From Eremophila alpestris peregrina (lineage: Eukaryota; Chordata; Aves; Passeriformes; Alaudidae), in assembly GCA_009792885.1 (NCBI GenBank), contig WMCF01000009.1, positions 1,465,054 through 1,529,053 of the forward strand: a stretch of 64,000 nt of DNA, given 5' to 3'. Of this stretch, positions 35,536-47,672 are shown in pieces; within the stretch, counting starts at the first letter, position 1, and each line of letters begins with the position of its first letter. The translations under genes and the position numbers were made by a program. The notes below the pieces were generated by a model. It made no database searches. It was not told the origin of the DNA and saw only the letters and a list, made by a program, of their open reading frames with translations.

Positions 35536-36489
35536 CTTGTGGTTTGTTTTATACAGGTGAGAACTGGTATAATTTCCCTTTCACCTTTCCTTGTCTGGAC
35601 TAAGCAGTCTCATTTTCTTCAAGCTCTTCTCACAGCACAGGTCTTGCTTTCTAGACTGCTTTTTATTCTCTCCATTCCCCTTTGATCCCTCCCCACTTGG
35701 CCAGTGTTTTTCACAGCTGGTGCTAACAAAAGCCAGACCCTTGTTACCACCAAGTACAGACAGAAATTTCTTCATCTGGCTCAAAGACAGAAGCCTAACT
35801 CAGGTACAACAGGTTTGCCTGATTTGCAGCTGTGTGATACTTTTGATCAGTCTGTGATTCACTGTAAAGCTTGGTGTTCTTCTGCATTACTGCTGTGTAG
35901 ACAGACATTTTCCATCCTGCATTTAGAGAAATAAATGTAGAACTTTGTGTGTCCTTATTGGATTTTTGCCTATTACTTTCAGGCCATTTTCGTAATTTAT
36001 CAAGAATGTTTTAAATTCTAGTTCTGTCCTCCTTCATGCTTGCAGCCTTTCCAGCACTGGTGTTGCTTGAAAATTTAATAAAGTATACTTGATAATTCAT
36101 CATCTAAGTCATTAATGAAAATATTGAATAATACTGGATGGGGGACAGATCCTTGGGGGATCAGTCTTTGATAGATCATTCTGTGCTGATTGTGAGCTAT
36201 GGGTAGCTGTTACCTAAGTATGGATTCCCCAGCCAGTTATAGACCACTGATAACACCTCCAGCTAGTATACATTTCACTCACTTGTTTATGAGGTTGTTG
36301 TACAGGCCAGTGAAGAGAGGGCAGAGACAGGGAAGGTACTAAAGCAGTAACAGGGAGTGCCTCTCTCCAGTTCACATGGCTTCTTTCCCTGTCATAGGAG
36401 GAAATAAACTTTCCTTGATTTATGATTGTCAGAACCATGTTGGCTGTCATTTATATCCTTTGTATGTTTACAAGTTGCTTGATTAGTCC

Positions 36490-36601
36490 CTCCAGATTTG
36501 GGAGAGGAAATCAAGATAAGCTGACTAGTCAATAATTGATATTAGCTCCAGATTTGGGAGAGAAAATTAAAACAAGCTGACTAGTCAGTAATATTTTTTG
36601 C
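36490..36601. repeat. Tandem duplication, period 56 bases
   Basis: Two copies, 36490-36545 and 36546-about 36601, each starting CTCCAGATTTGGGAGAG and including AAGCTGACTAGTCA and AATAAT or GTAATAT. Located within the ancient LINE relic. The copies are close to 85-90 percent alike by eye. Confidence 0.9.
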
Positions 36602-36660
36602 CCTATATCTCCTCTTTTCATTGGTAGGAACAGCATTAACCTTTCTCTGCTATGAAATCC

Positions 36661-39257
36661 CTTGTTTTAACCGAGGTCTCTGAAGTTCCCTAACAGCTCT
36701 GGGGCTGCTTTGGCTGGCTCCTGAAAGTTTGCATTTGCAGAGTGACTTCCCAGCAGAGGTTGTGTCTGCAGCCATAGGTCCTGCCCCATTCCCAGCCCTC
36801 TGCTGGGCATGGCTGAGCAGAGTGCTGGACCAGGACCATGATCAGGCTGGAAAACAGCCTTTTCTTTCATGGGATCACAGCAGCAGGAGTGACTGGCTCC
36901 AAGCTGGGGCAGAACACTGTGAATACCTCACCTGGTTCATGCCATTACCCCTCAACTGAACGTGTGGCTGGAGCCCAGTACCCTGTGGGACCTTGCTGAA
37001 CCACCAGGACTGAGAAGCTCTAACCTTCACCCACACTGTCAATTTACCCATTCCTTGCTGTAGCCTGATTTTATATTTTTCAGCTGCTGGTGTTAACTAC
37101 ATTAACTAGTGGTCCCAAGTGACCCTTAGTCACTACTGAGGATACTTTTCACCATGTAATCAGTAGATAATTATCCTGCTCCATTACAAGTTTAGATGAC
37201 CCTTACTTAAGTCATTTCAAGATATGAAAGTATTAATACACCCTGTTTATCTGTGTCCCAGGGGAGCTGGATCTGGTCTTGCTCCTAAGCTTTTATGATT
37301 GTGTCCCTGCAGAATTATCCTTTCAGTCTGCCTTTAATAGACAGAGGGTTTCTGGGAGTTTTCTTCCTTTCTCTGAGGAGGCAGAGGGGCTTGTGGCTGG
37401 CCATGATGGTCTGTGACTCTCTCTTACAGCCTCCTTTGCTAGGATGGAGTGTGCAATTCTGTCCTTCATGTAGCTTCTGCAAAGAGATGCCAAGCCTTGC
37501 AAGCTCCTTTTCTTCTAAGGCTTCCAGTAGGATTTCACTTCACAGGTTTCATGCCTGTGAAACCCATTCTCTTTACATTATCAGTTTGGCTCTTTCTTTT
37601 TTGTGGGAGTTACAAACCCCCTCACACCACACATTGCCCTTTATCTTCCTATTTTCATCACCCTCTTTCTGCCTTGACCCAATGCCTGAACACTTAACTG
37701 TGTGTTACTGATGGAGTTCAACAAGGTGCTAACACACAAGGAAGTGTTTTCAAGGAAAAAAAAGGAGAGAAACCACCAGGGAGAGACATTTCTGTCTGTC
37801 TGAAATGCAGTCAGAGATTATTTTAGCCCACCACTTGGTAAGTGGATTATCTTCCAGGACAGCCAGATGAGGCTAGATGTACCAAAGAACTCCAACTAGA
37901 ATTCTCTTAGGTATCATCTGGATGCATTGAAATTCAGTCATTACTTATGAATAAAAAGTGAAGGTATGGCTACTACTCCTTTTATTCATTCCACCATGTC
38001 ACCACATACATATATATATATGTATGTATGTAATTTTCTCCAAAACAGATGCTGGTTTTAGTTGGCTTCTTCCTCTTGAAGCCAGGATAACCATGTGCTG
38101 ATAGCAGAATGCTTTGCTCATGGGTCTAAATGACAGATTTGTAGCTTACAATAAAAGTGCCTGCAGGTTTATTACTGTCCTGTCATGCATTTCAAAAGCT
38201 ACAGTAGAGTGAACCTGAGCAATGCCCCAGCCACCATTTGCCATATTTACCTGATGATAAATGTCAGGTCTCTTGAGTTTCAGCAACAGAGCAGATAATG
38301 GCAAGTAAAAGAGCTTGGGTGTAACAGCATCACCAACAATCTGACTCCCTAGGACCCATCACATTTTTTATAACCTGATAAGATTATACATGACATCTGC
38401 AACCTCTCCTGTGACAAGAGCTAAAGGAGAGCATCTTCCTTCCATTCTTGTGTACCTGTGATCTTCAGGAGAGTTATCAGGATGAGGCCTGTTTGTACTT
38501 GCCTTAAATTTGTAGACTTAAGGGTCACAGCTTAAGCCTGTCTGCCAAAAATGGCTCCACAGATGTTCACAAGGATTTTGATGATGGTTTCAGAGGGGCT
38601 GTATTTTCCTTAGCTTTTGTGCCAAGGAATGTTAACCCTTCTAAGCTAACAGGATGCTGTAAGGGCTGTCCTTTAAAAACAGTAACAAAAGTGAAATGTC
38701 TTAGTATCAAAACACTCGCAGTGAAATCACAAAAGTTAACAGCGCTGCAAATCCTGCCAACACCTACTGAAATTATCTGAATGTTGACTGTCTCTTATGT
38801 CTCGTTGTGGGGAGCTGCCCCAAGGTACCAGATACCACCAAACTGAGAAAAAGTTAAAGACAGCTGCTGTTGAAAGAAATACTGCAGACTTTTCCAGTTT
38901 CTTAGCTTTTAAGAAATGACCCCTAAATTTTGTGTGTGTGTGTGTATATTTATTTGGGTTGTTTGCATGGTTATCACAGTTGCACAAATGCTGCATTCTG
39001 GATCCATTATTGTCAAGATTTTCAGAGGGTATCGAAGAGTTGTCAGTCTCCAGTATGCAAAGTAGTCCAGTAGTAGGATGACAGTAATCAGCATTAAATC
39101 AAGCATTTAAGATTTATATTGCTAAAGCACCCTCTAGTGGGGCAGGGACAGAACAGTTTTCAGCAGAGCTGCAATAATGGCTCCACGTACCAGAGAATAG
39201 ACAAGTGAAAGGCTGAATATTGGTGGGATAGGCAAACACACTGAATCTTTAGTTTGC
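36661..39257. other. Non-coding DNA with a short perfect palindrome
   Basis: No repeat family or exon identified. A 24-base perfect palindrome (an alternating TA core flanked by ACATACA and TGTATGT arms) lies at 38004-38027, and a GT run at about 38932-38945. A 138-codon plus-strand frame at 37295-37711 has no domain or splice support. Confidence 0.5.
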
Positions 39258-39520
39258 AGAATCACAGAATCATTTAAATTGGAAAAGATCTCCAAGATTA
39301 CCGAGTCCAGTCTTTGACAGATCACCACCACTTCAACTAGATCAAGGTCCTGCCACATCCAGTCATTTCTTGAGCACATCCAGCGATGGAGACTCCACCA
39401 CCTTCCCAACTGGGAAGTCAGTTCCGAAGCTTAACAACACTTTCTGTGAAGAAATTCTTCCTGATGTTCAACCTGCCTCTCCTCTGGTGCAGCTTGTGGC
39501 TATGTCCTCCTGCCCTGACA
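39258..39520 (-). mobile_element. CR1 LINE 3' end
   Basis: Antisense CR1 3' end: AGAATCACAGAATCATTTAA, GGAAAAGATCTCCAAGATTA, then TGAGCACATCCAGCGATGGAG, GACTCCACCACCTTCCC, and GTGAAGAAATTCTTCCTGATG up to the CCTCTGGTGCAGCTTG block near 39500. This is a subfamily with the ...AGATCTCCAAG... 3' end and no intact frame. It lies about 80 bases from another CR1 in the same orientation. Confidence 0.93.
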
Positions 39521-39603
39521 ATGTTTAGTCAATGCTCCTGCTATCCATGCAACAGGAGTAAGTCACAATAATATCTGAAAGGTGGCTATGAAATTTTATT
39601 GCA

Positions 39604-39905
39604 CATAATCACACAATGATGGCATCATTTAGAGACCTATGGAGGTCATCTCATCTAAGCTCCCACTCAAAGAAAGCTCAAAAAGATCAGGTGGTTTGTG
39701 ACGATTTCCAGCTGAGTTTGGATATATCTCCAACAACCGCTCTTCCCAACATATTCCAGTATTTGACCATCATTATGGTGACAAAAAATTTCCTTGTATC
39801 CAAACCGAATTTCCCTTGTTGCAGTTTCTCTTTATTGCCTCTCAGCCCACAGCTGTGCACCTCCAGGCATTCCAAGCATAATTTCTCAGGGTCTTTACTG
39901 TGTCA
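39604..39905 (-). mobile_element. CR1 LINE 3' end, a more diverged subfamily
   Basis: Antisense CR1: ATAATCACACAATGATGGCATC, GGAGGTCATCTCATCTAAGC, CTCAAAGAAAGCTC, GATTTCCAGCTGAGTTTGG, TATTTGACCATCATTATGG, then TTTCCTTGTATCCAAACCGAA and the TCTTTATTGCCTCTCAGCCC block. It belongs to a different, older CR1 lineage than the neighbour at 39258-39520. Frames are broken. Confidence 0.85.
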
Positions 39906-42900
39906 TGATCTTGAAATACTGGGAAAAAAACCTTGCAGTCACTGAAAGAGGGAAAACTTCTGGGCCAAGGCCTGGCTGAAAATGAGCTGAAGTTTGTAGT
40001 AAAGAAATTAGTCTTTGTTCACTTGTTCAGGGAAAGAACATTTTAAGGCAATTTGTAAAGAAACACAATGGCTTCAAAGATCACTCATTTTATTTCTGTT
40101 TTTTAAAGTAAGGAACTGTGAGGTCCTGACTGAGGGTGATCACTTGGTTGCAGGTGGGCAGGGGTGGGGACCCCAGGAGTTTTCACACAGCTTTGTGGGC
40201 AACAACTTCCCATCATCAATACAGTACCTGATGTCTTTAAATAATTAATCTTGTTTTGAGAGGGAGGAGATGGGTGTGATCAAAAGCAGAAAACAGCTGA
40301 GCCTTGGAGAACCAGAAGGTCACCAAAGAGGGTGATGGACTCCCAGCTGGTGGTGATCCCTGCTTCTTGCCTTGTCCTGTGTGTCACCTGACTGCAGCAA
40401 ATAGGTAAAGAGGAGGCAGGATGATCTGGCCCCTACTTCTGGGGGTGCACAGCATAGTCTTGGCCATATTTTTGGCAAGAAGGTTGACCAGCCATGCCAT
40501 GGCACAACTTTAGGGGCACAGCTTTGTATATTTCTGGGAAATCAGAAGCATTGAGGTCTGCTGATTTCTTTTACTTCCCTAAAACCAGGCTTTGAAGCTG
40601 CTGATGTCTGGATAGATGCAAATCCCAGGTGAACACCTTCTCCAGACCTGCCTGGGGCCATGGTCTATGCCTGTGGATGCAGCACCCACCCTGCCCCTCT
40701 GCAGCTTCATGGTCACACTGTGCATGCCTCCTGCCTCCCCTGCACTGCCCACAGCCTGCCAGTCTTGGGCAGGATGTTTAGAGGAAAGATTAGGCAAGGG
40801 GTAATCATAGTTCTTTCAAACTGGGTGAATAAAATTAGATGTGTATAATTAGTGGTTAGGTGGCTAAAGGAAAGGAGTTTTGTTTGTGAGTGGTCAGCAC
40901 CTGCCAACCTTCAAACTCATGGTCTCAGTGTCTATGTGTTTGCCTTCAGGCATCTCAGCATGAAAACACTCACCCAGGCTGGACACAGGGACTGAGCCTC
41001 CCCCAGACTTGGAATCCCTCCTGTGTTTTCCACTTTCACCTGCCACTGCTCACCCCATCAAGCTCTGCGTTTCTGTGACCTTGCTTGGCAGGAAAACCAG
41101 AGTCTCTGCAGGTGGCCAGCTGCCAGGGACATTCAATTTTTCCAGTTATTGGAGAACAGAGGGTGTTACCAGTGATTTAAAAACAGCACCAGAGCAGAAA
41201 CCCAGGGAGGACATCCAATACCCTGGTCAACATGCCACTTTTGGAAGCCAGGAGTGCTCTCCTCTGTGCAACAGAAGACACACCTTTCCCCAGACCTTTT
41301 GAAAGAACTCTAGCAATGGTGGTTTGAAAAAGGTGGTTGGGGGAGCCTGGAGCCTCTGAACCATGACTGCCTTTGGCCCTCTTCAAGCAGAAGCAGGGAG
41401 GCACTGAGCACCTTGAGCAGCTGAAGTGTTCAACCTGGTGCACTCACTGCCCCAAGGAACTGCTCCAGGAGCTCCAACAGCCTAAAGACCTGTGCTCCTG
41501 TGCTCACAGATTGTGGTAAAAGATGATTCGGGAAAGCACATGAAATCCTGATAGACCTCAGGGCACTCAGGAGACTCCCTTTTTCTTCTCTGATGGATTT
41601 CAGGGGTCCTTCCCTGGATTTCCCCCTGACTCTAGCTCTCCTATTTGGCACCTTTCTGTTACACAACTTGGCTTTTCAGATGTTCCCTTTCAAAGCAGCA
41701 GTTTGGAACTGGAATTAAAGAGGATGGCAAAAAACCTTAATCAGGGACCTGACTTTATAAGTAAGACCAGTACTTATTTTACTGTACTGTTTAATAATGT
41801 ATTTCTTTTCTGTAGCTGCAGTGCTGAGGAAGCAGAGCAGCACCAGGTAGGACTGCTGTTAATTCTACATATCACGATAAATTATTAACCTTAAAATGTG
41901 TGGAAATGAAATTGCATCTTATTTTAGCATTTATAGCATCATTTGATCAAGTGTGGTTCAAGTCTATATACAGTTTCCGACACTAGAGGGAGTACATAAT
42001 TTATTTTATGAAAATAAACAGGTCTTGTTTTTTGAACAGAAAATATATCAAAGGGGGAAATGCAAAAAATATTCAAAGAGAACTTTATTCCTTCACTTCA
42101 TGTTATACTAAAAAAACAAAACAAAAAAAAAACAAGCTGAGAAGCTGCCTTATCTAAGCAGGTTATGCAACTGTGTCTGTACAAGCCAGTGTGGGGCAGA
42201 TAACCAGGCAGCCTGTGCTCAATTTGTGTGTTTGTGTCTATCGAGTCTGAACACATGGGGTGAGTAACTAACCCACGGGATAACACACACAGACATCTCT
42301 GCCCACAGGTTTCTATCTCTGGTGCTGCTGTATTCCCGCTGCTCCCACAAACACCACAGTGTCTGAACAGCTATGATCTCTCCAATTTGTTTATCCTCTC
42401 AGCATGCCTGGGGGGCAGGGAAGAAGTACTCTCCTCTTTTATGGCTGGAAAGTCAGGTGCAGAGAGGGTGAAAGATGCACCCACAGCCTGGTGGGAGGCT
42501 GTGGGAGAGCTTAAGACCCTGTGCACCCTCACTCAGGTTCCCAACTCATCTCTGGGTACAGCAGGTTGTTAAGCAGCAAGGTGCCTTTGCCTGGCTGTTT
42601 TTTCCTGACCACAGGTACAAAGGTTGAACTCTGTGCTGTGTTTTTTGTGTAATTGGATGGACGTGTCACTGTGACCCTCTCTCTGGTCCCGTTTAGCAGG
42701 AGCTGAGTCAGGAGACCATGCCCTTTGCAGGGTGCTGTGGGGACAAAGCAGCTCCCTCACTCCTGTGGGGGTGAGGGGCCATCCAGCACAGCCCCCACTG
42801 CTGCTGGGACGGTGGCTCTCACACAAGCTGAGGCAGATCATCTTGTCCTCATTCTAAAATAGTCAGAAAATTGAGAGGAATATACAAATGCAGCAATTCA

Positions 42901-44169
42901 GGACAACGTGGATGGTTTTGCAGCCCAAGTGTCTTGATTATCATGTGAGATCAGTCACCCCCAGTATGTGACAGTGTCTATGTCCATTACAATGTCCTTA
43001 TCTGATACAGAGATCTCCTAAAAGTCTCTTTACCACAGAGAGGATTTCTTTTAAGCGGTAGAAACAAGGTCATTTCTGAAAATGCTATCACCTTGTTATC
43101 ACTGTACATGCCAACAACTTCTCAGAGTTCCCTCCGAAGTCTTCCACTGAGGCCTTCTTCAGCCCATCTGGCACTGCACTTGTTAAAGCAACAAGTAACT
43201 TCAGCAACTCATCATCCCATTAGGGCTTATTATGCAGTGATGTGCTGCTTTTAATAGAAGTTCTAATACCTTTAGCAAAGGATTTGATTTGTTACAAAGT
43301 GGTTTGGGGACAGATATTCAAGTGTAAAATACTGTAATGCTTGTAGGTGGCTCTTCTCTCCCACCGATCACAGACACCAAATACTAAAGCCTTGGCAATG
43401 AAAGGTGGTCTATCATGCTTTGGCCCACCCACAAACACACATGTCCAGGCTAAGAGAGCTCAATGAATAAAAACACCAAAATAGATCTTCTTCCCCTCTC
43501 CCCACTTCTCCTTCAGAGCATTCAGCACTTCCATCCTTGCTAACATTTGATTGCTTAGGCTCCAGGGCTTCCTGAGGAAAAAATCCTCAGCAGCATTCCC
43601 CTCCTGGGAAGAACCCTATTTATGCTTAAGATTTAAGGAGCTGAGTCTTACTCCCACAAATGTTTTCTAGAACTGGCTAATGATTTGTTACTGAGAAAAT
43701 GCCCCTTGGGATCCTGAAAAATCCATATAATGCAGTGCAGCTGCATTTGAAGATTTCTTTTGTTTGCACACATACAACTTTGAGAGAGCTTTTAATACCT
43801 AAGAAAGGCAAGATCTAAGCTATGCAGGGGGCACCTATCTTTAAGCATCAGGACCCTTGTGTCTGTTTCACTCAGATATGAAATATTTCTCTTCCTTTCA
43901 ACTGCTACCCATTGAAAATACAATTTTTCACTCCCTCCTGTGTACATACAAAATGAACAACAACAAAAAAATCATAAGTCGGTGATGAAACACAGTTGTC
44001 AGTGTCTACTCAAACTCCAGAGCACATAAAGTCTATTCTCTCCTCAAGTCAAAATTTTATGTGGAATAGGAACCACTGCAACCCAGGACCATGAAAGAAT
44101 TGGGGCCTCATTGACTTCAGTTTTTTCTGCATCTAAACACCCCATCTTCAGCTCCTCATCTGTCAAATG
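39906..44169. other. Long non-coding stretch, locally GC-richer
   Basis: About 4.3 kb. GC-richer between about 40600 and 41700, which inflates open frames on both strands (up to 97 codons), but no exon structure or protein is recognised. No further CR1 was found. An A-rich run lies at about 42111-42132. Confidence 0.5.
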
Positions 44170-44565
44170 GTGTTGTTGAGCCTGGAGAAGCAATGGCTCT
44201 GGGGACACCTTATAGCACCTTCCTGTACCAAAAGGGTACAAGAGAGCTGCAGAGGGACTATTTTCAGGGACCTGTAGTGAAAGGACAAGGGAGAATGGCT
44301 TTAAACTGAGAGTGGATATTAGGAGATTAGATCAGAACATTAAAAGATTAGATATTAGGAAGAAATTCTCTACTGTGAGGCTGATGAGGCACAGGAACAG
44401 GTTACCCAGAGAAGGTGTGGATGCCCCATCCCTGGAAGTGTCCAAGGCCAGGTTAGATGGGGCTTGGAACAACTTGGTCTGTGGAAGGTGTCATTGCTCT
44501 TTGCTGGGGGTTGGAAACTAAGTGACCTTTAGGGTCCCTTCTGAATCAAATCATTCTATGATTCA
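44170..44565 (+). mobile_element. CR1 LINE 3' end
   Basis: Plus-strand CR1 from about 44176 (TTGAGCCTGGAGAAGCAATGG) to an ATTCTATGATTCAAAT end at 44565. The C-terminal frame (about 44354-44490) is largely kept and reads RKKFSTVRLMRHRNRLPREG and APSLEVSKARLDGAWNNLV. The C-terminal consensus usually has W where this copy has R in RHRNRLP. A short local duplication around 44330-44360 repeats a GATATTAGGA unit. 5' truncated. Confidence 0.95.
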
Positions 44566-46936
44566 AATAGGGGAAATACCTCTACATGTTGGGAGAACAG
44601 ATTTATCAAAAGACTGTGAGACACTTGGGTCAAAGAGTGTAGAATGGGTCACAGAAATAAAACCCAATTCTTATTAAAAAGAGGAGCAGTGGATGGGGGA
44701 AGGAATAAAAAACTGAGCAGAGAAATAGAAAGCTTAGACTAGTTTTAGAAAAAGATGAGCAAATAAAAGCGTGGGAAGAGCCAAAGCCTCAGGGACAAAG
44801 TTATAAATTTTTTGTGAAACTGCATGTACAGGATATCATAATGAAAAATACAGCAGCACTACCAGGGGACATGGCTGCTTGGGAAGCAGAAGCTGAGAAT
44901 CCTGGAAGTGAGGAAATAGCACCAGTGTCCTGTGTTCATTATTCAAAGGCAGATGTGTTCGGTTTTAACATGGGTTTAGTACCACAGCTGCAGAATTTTG
45001 CATGGCTTGATGTATTTTCATATGTGATTAGAAACAGGTACAAGTTTGGTGTCCCGAGGCTGTGGTACACCTGTGGTGCCCATGAAGGCACATTTATAGC
45101 CTCTGGCTGGAAATCCTATATGAGACCACTGCATCTTCCAGCTTCCTCTTGTTGCAGCAGCTTCTCCCAGTGCAGGAGCCCACCTCCCACTTGCACACCT
45201 TGCACTGACTTCATCTTCCCCTTAATTGTGTTTAGCTGTATGCAGATGCATGTGTCCATAGACATTGTATCTATGTATCTATCTCTCGTGGTTCCTGGTT
45301 TCATTAATCTCTTCTAAATTCTTATTATGTTCTGTGCTTAATTTTGCTGATGAAATTGGTATTTTTATTGGCTCCTACTGCATTACATGTGTGCACTGAC
45401 TTTTTAAAAAATCAATTAACTCAGATAGGAGGATGTCAGAATGTTCTAGTCTGTACCACAGCTCAAACAAAGCTGCCAGACCTGCCAGCAGCATTCAGTG
45501 TTAGAAGCTGAGTAAATAGAATATCTAACTTTTACATTTCCCCCTAGGTACTTGATAGAAAAAGGATATCAGTGATCCAAAGATATTTAACAGAGACTGA
45601 TTCCAGACAGTTGTGCCTCTTCTCACCATCAGAAATGTAAACACTGAGTGCTGTTTAGACTTGGTGCTGAATTCAGTGCTCACAGAAGGGTTGGACAGTT
45701 AGAGCAGTACTGAGTCAGAACCACTATGAAGACCACATAACACCAACTCCTTTCCTGGGTCACTGCTAAAGCACTGCTTCTTGGCTAAGTGCAACATGCT
45801 TGCTATCCTGGTTGGCACCCCTTCAGTAGAAGAGTACATATAAATTTTTAGTGCTTAGAGCACTTAGCATTTAGATTGAAATAGAAGAAAGCAATTTACC
45901 TTTACCTACTATTGCCACATGGTAAAATTACACTGACCTTGACAGCATCTTTTGTTTGCCTGGAGCACTCTGAATTCAGGGGGATGTTGGCTGCATGATG
46001 AACACAAATTAATTGCCATCATGGTTAAAATGAAACACCTGAATGAAAGCTAAGGGAATATCTTTAACGGGATTCCTCAAATCAGACTCACAAATGGAGC
46101 TCAGTACCTGAGAAAAACCTGGCTTTCAGATAAGATCATTTCAGATGAAAAAAAATCCTCTTTCTGGTCATGGGCTGCTCTTCATACAGCATCCAGAAGG
46201 ACTATTTTGCTCCAGAGGCAGAACACCACAGATATTTTCCTGATATAAATGCAAAATAAGCCAACATATCCAGTGATGTATGGAAATCTGTGTTGTAGAA
46301 AGCTAATTTCCAGATAAGAATTTCATTTCCTGTAGTCAGGAACTATTCAATAAGAAGTGGGGGTGAAAGAAATTGAAAGAATTAAAATAATTGCATTAAG
46401 CTACTTTCTTCCTCTCCAGATACCCCATTATCTAAGCTTTTGCATTTCCAATAAGCAGTAATCAGGCACCTAGTTTGTCCATGGCTGATGTTCTATTGGA
46501 AGAATTTTGACTAAAAACCAACTAAATAAACCTTCTACCACAGGTTCTTTCAAAATGTGATTCAATATGTGTGGCTGTAAAAGTAATTCAGTTTTTACAG
46601 AAAGTGTAAAATGTGTATATCACACCTGAATTAACCCCCTTACCGGTGGACTTTTGCAGGCAAAAATCAACCCACCCCAGTTATTAGCCAGAGATTTTTC
46701 CCTGAAAGCTGATATTTCTAAGTTGTCCTTCTGGTAGAAGGAACAAAAAAAAAAAAAAAAAAAAAGCCTGAAGTACCCAGCAGCCTTGCCAAGGAAGAAG
46801 AGCCCAAGCAGATATTGTAGCCAATACACCCATGAATGGCAGGATCACTCCTGGTTTCTGTCTTGGTTTGGCAGAATTCGGGTAAAAGCCTAAAGTATGA
46901 AGTAGCTTCACCAAGGGAAAAGGCAAAAGCATTTAG
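44566..46936. other. Non-coding DNA with a poly(A) run
   Basis: No repeat family recognised. A 21-base A run lies at 46745-46765, without an obvious retrotransposed sequence ahead of it. A 167-codon plus-strand frame at 44814-45317 is among the longest in the window, but it shows no domain, has a Cys/Ser/Pro-rich middle, and no splice context was found. Confidence 0.5.
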
Positions 46937-47672
46937 CTCTTGGAAGATCATCAAATCATTAAAGTTAGAAAATAATCTTGAGATCATCAAGTCCAACCAT
47001 CAACCCAGCATTACCACCATGATCATCATTAAATTATGTTCCCAGGTGTGATATCCACACATTCTTTGAACACTTCCAGGGATGGTGACTCCATCACTTC
47101 CCTGGACAGCCTGTTCCAATAATTTACAAATCTTTCCACAAAAAATTTTGTCCTGATATCCAATCTAAACCTCCTCAGGCACAGCCTGAGGTAAATTCCT
47201 CTCATCCTGTCACTTGTTAGCTGGAGAGGAGGCTGATCCCCACCTGGCTACCTCCTCCTTACGGGTCATTATAGAGAGTGATAAGGTCTCCCTTGAGCCT
47301 TTTCCAGCTGCTCTCCATAAGAACCTGTGCTTCAGACCCTTCCCCAGCTCCATTGCCCTTCTCTGGACAAGCTCCAACACCTCAGTGTCTTTCTTGCAGT
47401 GAAATGCCCAGAACTGAACACAAGATTCAAGGTATGGCCTCACCAGTGCCCAGTAGAGGAGGACAATCTCTGCCCTGGTCACTCCGTTGCTGATCCAGGC
47501 CAGGATTCCATTTGTTTTCTTGGCCACATGGGCACACCCTGGCTCCTGTTCAGCTTCTGTCAACCAGCACCCCCAGATCCATTTGCTCCAGGCAGCTTTC
47601 CATCCTCCCTGCCCCCAGCCTGCAGCACTGCTTGGGGCTGTTGTGACTCAAGTGCAGGACTTGGCACTTTGA
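46937..47672 (-). mobile_element. CR1 LINE fragment, reverse transcriptase C-terminal part
   Basis: About 735 bases in antisense, from a degenerate 3' tail (ATCATCAAATCATTAAAG at about 46948) to the ACCCCCAGATCCATTTGCTC region near 47570 and CAGGACTTGGCACTTTG at 47672. A minus-strand frame at 47210-47563 encodes recognisable reverse transcriptase end blocks: CAHVAKKTNGILAWI, LVRPYLESCVQFWA and LELVQRRA. The 3' side matches the usual TCACTTCCCTGGACAGCCTG and AATCTAAACCTCC blocks. It is 5' truncated, frameshifted after about residue 75, and dead. Confidence 0.94.

Larger units (their letters stand above)
35285..36660 (-). mobile_element. Ancient CR1-like LINE relic (amniote-age)
   Basis: About 1.4 kb lines up, in antisense and from memory, with a LINE family common in turtles and crocodilians. 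Blocks follow in the expected order: the 3' end (GTCCAGATTGTCCTTCAAAG at about 35299), the CTTTCCTTGTCTGGACTAA region (35585), TTCTGCATTACTGCTGTGTAG (35880), ATTCTAGTTCTGTCCTCC (36015) and GATAATTCATCATCTAAGTC (36091). The reverse transcriptase core at 36108-36164 still reads IPQGSVPHPVLFNIFIND on the minus strand, against VPQGSVLGPVLFNIFIND in active relatives. Beyond it comes the AACCATGTTGGCTG and AGCTGACTAGTCAATAAT part (36430-36600). Two local tandem duplications interrupt it (74 and 56 base periods). Scattered stops make it dead. The family name is uncertain. Confidence 0.82.

Noticed and set aside
44814..45317. 167-codon plus-strand open frame
   Set aside because: No recognised motif, no splice sites that fit, and composition like the surroundings. 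Length is within what chance allows in 64 kb.
46745..46765. Poly(A) run as the tail of a processed pseudogene
   Set aside because: No gene-like sequence precedes it on either strand and there is no poly(A) signal at the right distance.
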